Of a stretch of 64,000 nt of DNA, positions 58,301 through 64,000 are shown in pieces (position 1 is the first letter of the stretch; each line of letters opens with the position of its first letter). Location: positions 10,093,269 to 10,157,268 of the forward strand of contig CM040440.1 of assembly GCA_022749755.1 (NCBI GenBank), in the 5' to 3' direction. Made by a program: the position numbers and the translations under genes. The notes under the pieces were generated by a model. That model was not told the DNA's origin, ran no database searches, and saw only the letters and a program-made list of their open reading frames with translations. The DNA comes from Azadirachta indica. Taxonomy: Eukaryota; Streptophyta; Magnoliopsida; Sapindales; Meliaceae.

Positions 58301-60232
58301 TTCAAAAATCAAGAAACTTGCTTAACTTAATTTGATTTGATGACTCAAAATTTTACTTGTAGAAATCAAAGATTAAAAGAAAGTACTAAATTTAAATTTC
58401 AATTCTGTGGTCATGTTTTCTTCTTAGTTGAAGCATATATAATTACATAAGATGAATTACTACTCTGTGCCATCTTGTATGCAGATCCACATCATAGTTA
58501 TCTGCTATAGGTATATTCGGTTCCTGTATTATTTGGTTTAGATTGTAAGAGCTTCCTGGTTGGGGTCTCTTGGCATATCTCTATTAATATGTTGGATGTT
58601 TATACCCCCATTTTCTAGACTCTGTGATCGCTGCTGTCAAACCAAAGCCACCAGCTAAACATCTCCGGGATGACACTTATATCGATGATGATGATTTAGA
58701 TATGGTAATTGAACTAGTATTTTCTTAAACACAGATGCCACTTCAACATAGAAACATTGCTCATTTAATTTTTTTTTCTATTTATTTCTTAATTTTTGAA
58801 TATCCAGAAGTTTCATCTCCCACAGTCAACAAGCCGGTGGAAGAGGAAGCTTTTCTTTTTTCTCCGTAATAAGTTGAAGCTTCCTGGTAAGCCTCCAGTA
58901 CAAATGTTGTTATATTTTCAAATAACAACTGCTGATTGCCTCTTTCTTTGATGTTTCTTTGATAGATATACTATTGATGGCAACTTTCTCACTCAGTCTA
59001 AAGATGTGGGCTATTATCATTCTATGGTTTATCTTCGCACCTATTGCCCAGAGATGGGATCTTGGACCTTTATACGTAAGTTTTCTTTTATATTGGTTTC
59101 AATTGCTTATGAATGCATAAAACTGTTTTTTCTTCTTGGTTTTTTCCGTTTTGGATAATTACTTGTTTGGACATCTTTCTGTTATATAAAACTTAATAAT
59201 GGTTTTGGTGTTCGGTGGTTGTTCCCCATTAGTGATTTCTTTGCTTAGCATAGGAAGGAAATACGAGTGTGAAATCACATTGAAAAAAAACAAGGGTTAC
59301 GATTAACCATATTTTGTTATTCGGTGTATAATAAAGTTTTTTCATTTTTATACAAAAAGCAAATTAAGCTTTCCGTTTATGAAGTTATTGTCTGGAAGTA
59401 TACCCTTTTCTGTGGTTATCGTAAATAAAGCTTATTTTGAGTCATATGGAGCTGTAGTTTCAACCTTTCTTATTGACTTAATTAGAGGCAAAATGGAACT
59501 ATGTTTTTATTGTGTCAACTTTTATTTGATTTGTCCAACCTGAAAAGAAAACAGTTGTCACCAACGGTTTATACAGTAACAGCTAATTCCATGCTATCTC
59601 AACTGCTTCCTGTTAGTGAAATCTAAAGAAACAATCTGAGAAATGAGAAATGCCACTTTAGCATTGACCTATCTTTCCAACTTATTTGTATTGAAAAGAG
59701 AAAAGGAAATATCAAAGGAGCCCAGAGGTTACTGGAGAACAAGGATGTACCAAATTGACACTTCAATTTTTTTGTTTTTTTCCTATAATTACCTTTATTT
59801 ACCTGGATTATCCATAGGACAATGATTTAATACTTCATTTCCTTGTCACTGCTTTTCATTCAGATACTTGGAACTGCATTCTCTATCATTTTCCTGAATC
59901 TTGGACAGCGTCAACCTGGAGACATCAGGTATTCCTTAAATCTTCCTCATCTTCCATTTTTTTTTTCCTCTCTCTGTTTTGTTTTTGGTGAAGGAATATA
60001 AAAAACTCATTTCATATATGATATAATTACAAATGGAACCCATGTAGTTTTCCATCATGTTTTCCTTAACTGTAGTGATCATCTCATTATCTCTGAATTT
60101 CCCTGGAGCATCTCACCTTTTGTCTCTAATCTGTGCAGTGCATATTCTATTTTTAATGATGATTTCCGAGAGCTTCCTGGGACCCTTAATGCTGATCGTC
60201 TGGACAGAGACATTCGGGCAGGTCAGTTTTGA
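55350..60232 (+). CDS. Ubiquitin-like + SAYSVFN-domain membrane protein
   Basis: Seven exons (55350-55463, 56793-56925, 58619-58704, 58808-58886, 58966-59075, 59864-59928, 60139-60232) give 226 residues, all phases closing. Residues 15-92 are a ubiquitin-like fold: VEITVKTIG, KVHDLRKLIAKSNHLPIENLRLILQGKVLDD, then YGDSVIAAV. It lacks a C-terminal Gly-Gly, so it is not processed like ubiquitin. An acidic and basic linker (DDDDLD, RWKRKLFFFLRNK) precedes a hydrophobic segment (139-165) and a second one (173-188). The SAYSIFN motif (196-202) begins the conserved tail, which ends FRELPGTLNADRLDRDIRAGQF. The tail defines the SAYSVFN family. In animals SAYSD1 is an ER translocon-associated protein linked to UFM1-dependent quality control. 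A similar ER role here is inference. Intron 2 (1.7 kb) is the largest. Confidence 0.92.
56122..56158. repeat. (AT)n microsatellite in intron 1 of the SAYSVFN gene
   Basis: About eleven AT units, then GTATATGTATG. Confidence 0.9.
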
Positions 60233-63200
60233 GCCTGTAAAACACCAACTATGGTAATAGATGAATGCATCAAGTCCATAATTCCAAAGGGAAATTTTCA
60301 CAACTGCACAGTTAGTCAGCTTGAAGCAATCAATTAGTTTTCTTCTACACTCTGTTGGTAGCAGATTATTGTATAATCATTTCCGTTTTCTGGGTTTTTG
60401 CAACCCTGCTCTGCTTGTGTAGTGAAAGGATTAGCGCAAATACCAGTTTTGTGTATAGTACACTAATTGGTGATACATGTCTTAAGATGCACAAAATTAG
60501 AGAGGAAATGAGAAGATGAACCTGAGTGAGCTTTGAAATTGCCTATTTTGTTTACCCTTAGTACCCAAGCAACTGGTGAATTGAAATGAAAATAGTTCTC
60601 AAAGAGAAGAAATCCTCCTATAACTATTTTCTGAGCTTGTTAGTTTTCACTTGATTGTCAATATGAGTATGACTTAGTATGACTTTGCATTTGCATTTGC
60701 ATTTGCATTTGGCCCATAAACCAAAAGTTGTTTTTTATTTTGTAGTTAAAAAGGTACAAAATCTATTTTCTTTCTTTTATGAATATTTTTTAAAAACAAC
60801 CAATTGAATAAGTGTATGTTTGGTTCGGCTGTTTAATTTAGGTAAAAGGAATTTTTTGATATCCAAGTTTTTTTTTTTTTTTTTTTTGTATTGTTTAATT
60901 GGCATTGGAGAATGATTTTTGGAAATCAAACAAAAAAAAAATTTTCTATAAAAATAAGTCTAAATTTTGAACTTTTTATTATTGAGTTTTGTAAGTTTTT
61001 ATAAAATAGTTAAATTATTAAAAATATTATAATTTTATTTTAAAAATTTTATGTTATTTTTTTATAATATAATTTTAAAAAAATTTTTATTAAAATAATT
61101 ATACAATTTGTTCAAAAATTATTTGTGACATTTAAATAATTAATAATTTTTATTAAAAACTCTACTTATAAAATATTTATTCAAAAAATTTTATTTAAAA
61201 AATTATATAAAATGAACCCAAATATTATATACGTTTACAGAAAACAAAAATCGAAAAAAAAGTAAACATAAAACAATAATGAACAGAAATGGCCATATTT
61301 ATAAGAATCCAATTCGCTCTTCAAAACATTATACATTATGCTAAAGTATCATATCTTTAAAATCCAGAGCATTTTTAATATTGAAATCATATGACTTAAT
61401 TTATTATTAACACCAGAAAAAAATATTAAGTGTGAAATATGAATAGAAATGAAGCTAAGTAATGTTTATAGATCTCCAAACATGTTCCCATATCCTCAGG
61501 GCCAAAGTGTCTATAAGGGCCCCTTTGCCTTCAAGCTCCACAAAATTTTTAAAATTTTTTATTATAATATTTATATTTTAAATTTTTTTAGAGTTACATA
61601 AAATTTAGCCAATATACTTTAAAAAATTATCAATTTATCTCTTAATTTATTGACTATTTTTTAAATATTACTTATCTAACTTTATCATTTGATCATTTTG
61701 ATCTTTCAGTTATTCAGTTTGACTCCGCCTCTTAATATACATATCTTTCAAGCTTATTATATCCCAATTTACTTGGTTTGCAATTTTTTTTTGTTTTTTT
61801 ATAAATATTTTATATGTAAAACATGTGATTATTGAAATAATTGAGCTTATTTTTAGTAAGATAAAGGGGCAATGGTCGGTTTAAAAATTATAGCAGTCGC
61901 AATGGTAGAAGTGTTAGTCATTTTCTCTACTAATGTTGGTGTGTGTCCTCCATCAAATATACCAATCATATGATATAGTCGGTGCATAGTACACCTTCAA
62001 ATTTTACATGCCTATATTGAGGATTCTCCTAGTTAATTTTCAAAAGTGAAATTTGAAAAAAAATGCTCAATAAACACTGATTTTAGTAATAATTACTTAT
62101 TTTTAATTAATATTTGATATTTTTATGATTTGAGCAGATCTGTTCGCCTTCTAAAATTTACTTTAAACACCCTTTTACTTGTATGCTCATTTAAAAAAAT
62201 TTTAAAATTAACGTTTTTTTTTTCTATGTATCCTTATAATTGTCTAAATAAAGCTTAATTATGCTCTTTTTATTATGGGTCTTAATTTTTTTATATAAAC
62301 TCTCGTGAAAACATTTATCACATCTAAATACTTTTAGTTAACTTTATAATAAAAATTTTGAGATTTTAAAATTAAAATATATATATTTATATAGGTTATA
62401 ATCTTAAATACATTTTAATTCTAATAATTTGAAATTTTACCTATTTAACTCTCAAGCCGTTTCATAAGTTGTACTCAAAATAAGTATTAATTTTTATCCG
62501 TCAATTATTTTTTAAAGTTGACCATACTATTGTATAGATCGAAAAATCTAAAATCCAATAACATCATCCATGACCTAGTTTAGAACTAAAATATAGATTG
62601 ATAATACTTTAAAGACTAATTAATTAGTTTTATTTTATCTTATAATAGTTGTGATTGATTAAAAATTGTTAGACTTTTACTTCAATCTTGCAAGAAAGTG
62701 TGTGTGTGTGAGAAAGAATTTCGAAATTTCAAATAGATAATTGGATTTGATTGTAACATGTTGTGATTGCGATCACACAGGCTAAGAATTATAACTTTTG
62801 GGCCTTCACCCAACTGCAACGATGGGACAAGTAGAAGAAATTGCCAATCAACCCTTACCCCAATACCCTACGTTATTAACAAATTTCCTTGTCATTGTTG
62901 ACAAATTTCATCAAATATTAAATATATAGTTCATAATAGATATGGTAGCATTTTGTACTAATATAGTACTTATTGATTTTCAACTTTTTTTTATCATTAT
63001 TATATTTTAAATAAATAAAATTAAATTTAATTACATATATATATATTTTTTTATATATAAAATCTTAGTAGATTTAAATTTTAAATAATGCTTCTTGGAT
63101 ATAATTCGAATGGTTCAGGGACACTTAACGCTCCTAAACTATTTCAATTTTGAGTAATATTAAGAGATAAGGATTTGATGCCTCGTACAATGAATGATTT

Positions 63201-64000
63201 GATATATTAGAATATATATTAGAGAATAAATAAAATATACGGAGGTATTTTTAAAGTTACAATTAAATAAACCTAATAAGATTTCAAATAAAGTTACAAA
63301 TTTTACCTAGACATAATTATCAAATTTTTAATATTAAATAGAGAAAATAAATAAATTTAAAATATCTAAATAATTAAAATTAAAGTATTTTCATATTTAA
63401 AACATGTATCATGGGCGAGATAAAATAATAAAAATTAAAAAAAATTAAGGATTCATGAATCCTATAGCAAAACACTAGATGTCACTATTCAATTTTAATT
63501 CAACAAAATTGAAAGCAAAATTGGTTGGCTAAAAGACAAATATTAGGTTTGACAAAATCACACTACTACTTTTATATATTCAAATACCGTGGAAAATAAT
63601 GCCAAAAAGCAAAAACATTTTCAAAATATGTTTTCTATTTGTTTATGTAGTCAAAGAGGTGAAATGACAAAAAATTCCGAAGTAGTTTAGGACAAAAAAT
63701 GAATTTTTTATGTAAGTAAAATGATTATAATTAATATTTTATTTAATACTAATTTAATTATGATTAATTGACTTTTAAAAGTACAAAATATATCATGACC
63801 AATTATGTTCTTAATTTAGCTTTTCCTTTTGGCAAAATGAATCATGATCAATTGTTTTGAAATTATTTCTTTTAATTATTGATTCATTAATTAATTGTTG
63901 AATCAAATTTCACGAAGATATTAATTATTTGAAAAGGTCAATATGCTTTTATGTTTTTCTTATTATTTTGTTGTTGTATAAATTTTCAAAGTCAATCTAC
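60233..64000. other. AT-rich region downstream of the SAYSVFN gene
   Basis: No gene was found in the last 3.8 kb on either strand. The first few hundred bases are presumably 3' UTR. A hexamer repeat lies at 60684-60710 and long A/T runs at 60860-61240 and 62990-63060. A GGGCCAAAG..GGGCCCC patch near 61500 may be transposon debris, but nothing bounds it. Confidence 0.45.
60684..60710. repeat. (TTTGCA)n hexamer microsatellite
   Basis: Four and a half TTTGCA units in tandem. Confidence 0.9.

Noticed and set aside
60057..60257. 66-residue + strand frame over the last SAYSVFN exon
   Set aside because: Another frame of the same exon; the SAYSIFN frame is the conserved one.

Overview
This is nuclear DNA from a flowering plant, most likely a eudicot. 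The sequence is very AT-rich, the genes have GT-AG introns, and Ty1/copia retrotransposons and Mutator-like elements make up much of it. I found four gene loci: two tandem cytochrome P450 genes of the CYP88 family (+ strand, 10.65-12.86 kb and 17.37-20.79 kb), the mitochondrial glycine cleavage H-protein gene (- strand, 51.3-52.1 kb), and a gene for a ubiquitin-like plus SAYSVFN-domain membrane protein (+ strand, 55.35-60.23 kb). All four were assembled by hand into intron-exon models whose reading phases close. A fifth P450 trace, two decayed exons at 44.36-44.57 kb, shows that the CYP88 array once had another member.

Layout. 0.5-6.5 kb: a partial LTR, then a complete but decayed Tnt1-like copia element (D, 980-6522, target duplication ATATC). 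6.5-21 kb: AT-rich spacers and the two CYP88 genes. 22.0-22.9 kb: a Mutator-like element carrying a LINE fragment. 23.5-43.9 kb: a nest of copia elements lying between the second CYP88 gene and the CYP88 relic. Element A (- strand, 23549-43881) is outermost. Its 3' LTR is split by a solo LTR of its own family in the opposite orientation. Element B (- strand, 28780-42357) sits in the gag of A. Element C (+ strand, SIRE/Maximus-like, 32035-41574) sits in the pol of B. 45-51 kb: a second Mutator-like element, a 380-410 bp direct-repeat pair and a 42-bp-period minisatellite. 52.7-54.9 kb: a third Mutator-like element whose arms form an approximately 1-kb-per-side palindrome between the H-protein gene and the SAYSVFN gene.

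How it fits together. CYP88 enzymes are ER-bound oxidases of ent-kaurenoic acid (gibberellin synthesis) or, in some lineages, of triterpenoids. Copy 1 has every canonical P450 motif. Copy 2 has an intact frame and heme loop but a radically altered oxygen-activation site in the I-helix. The H protein is the lipoyl shuttle of photorespiratory glycine decarboxylation. The SAYSVFN protein is probably an ER-membrane factor. I see no operon-like or functional link among the loci beyond the P450 array. No RNA genes, CRISPR arrays or intact autonomous transposons were seen. No alignment or database search was possible, so family names rest on recognised motifs and gene structure.
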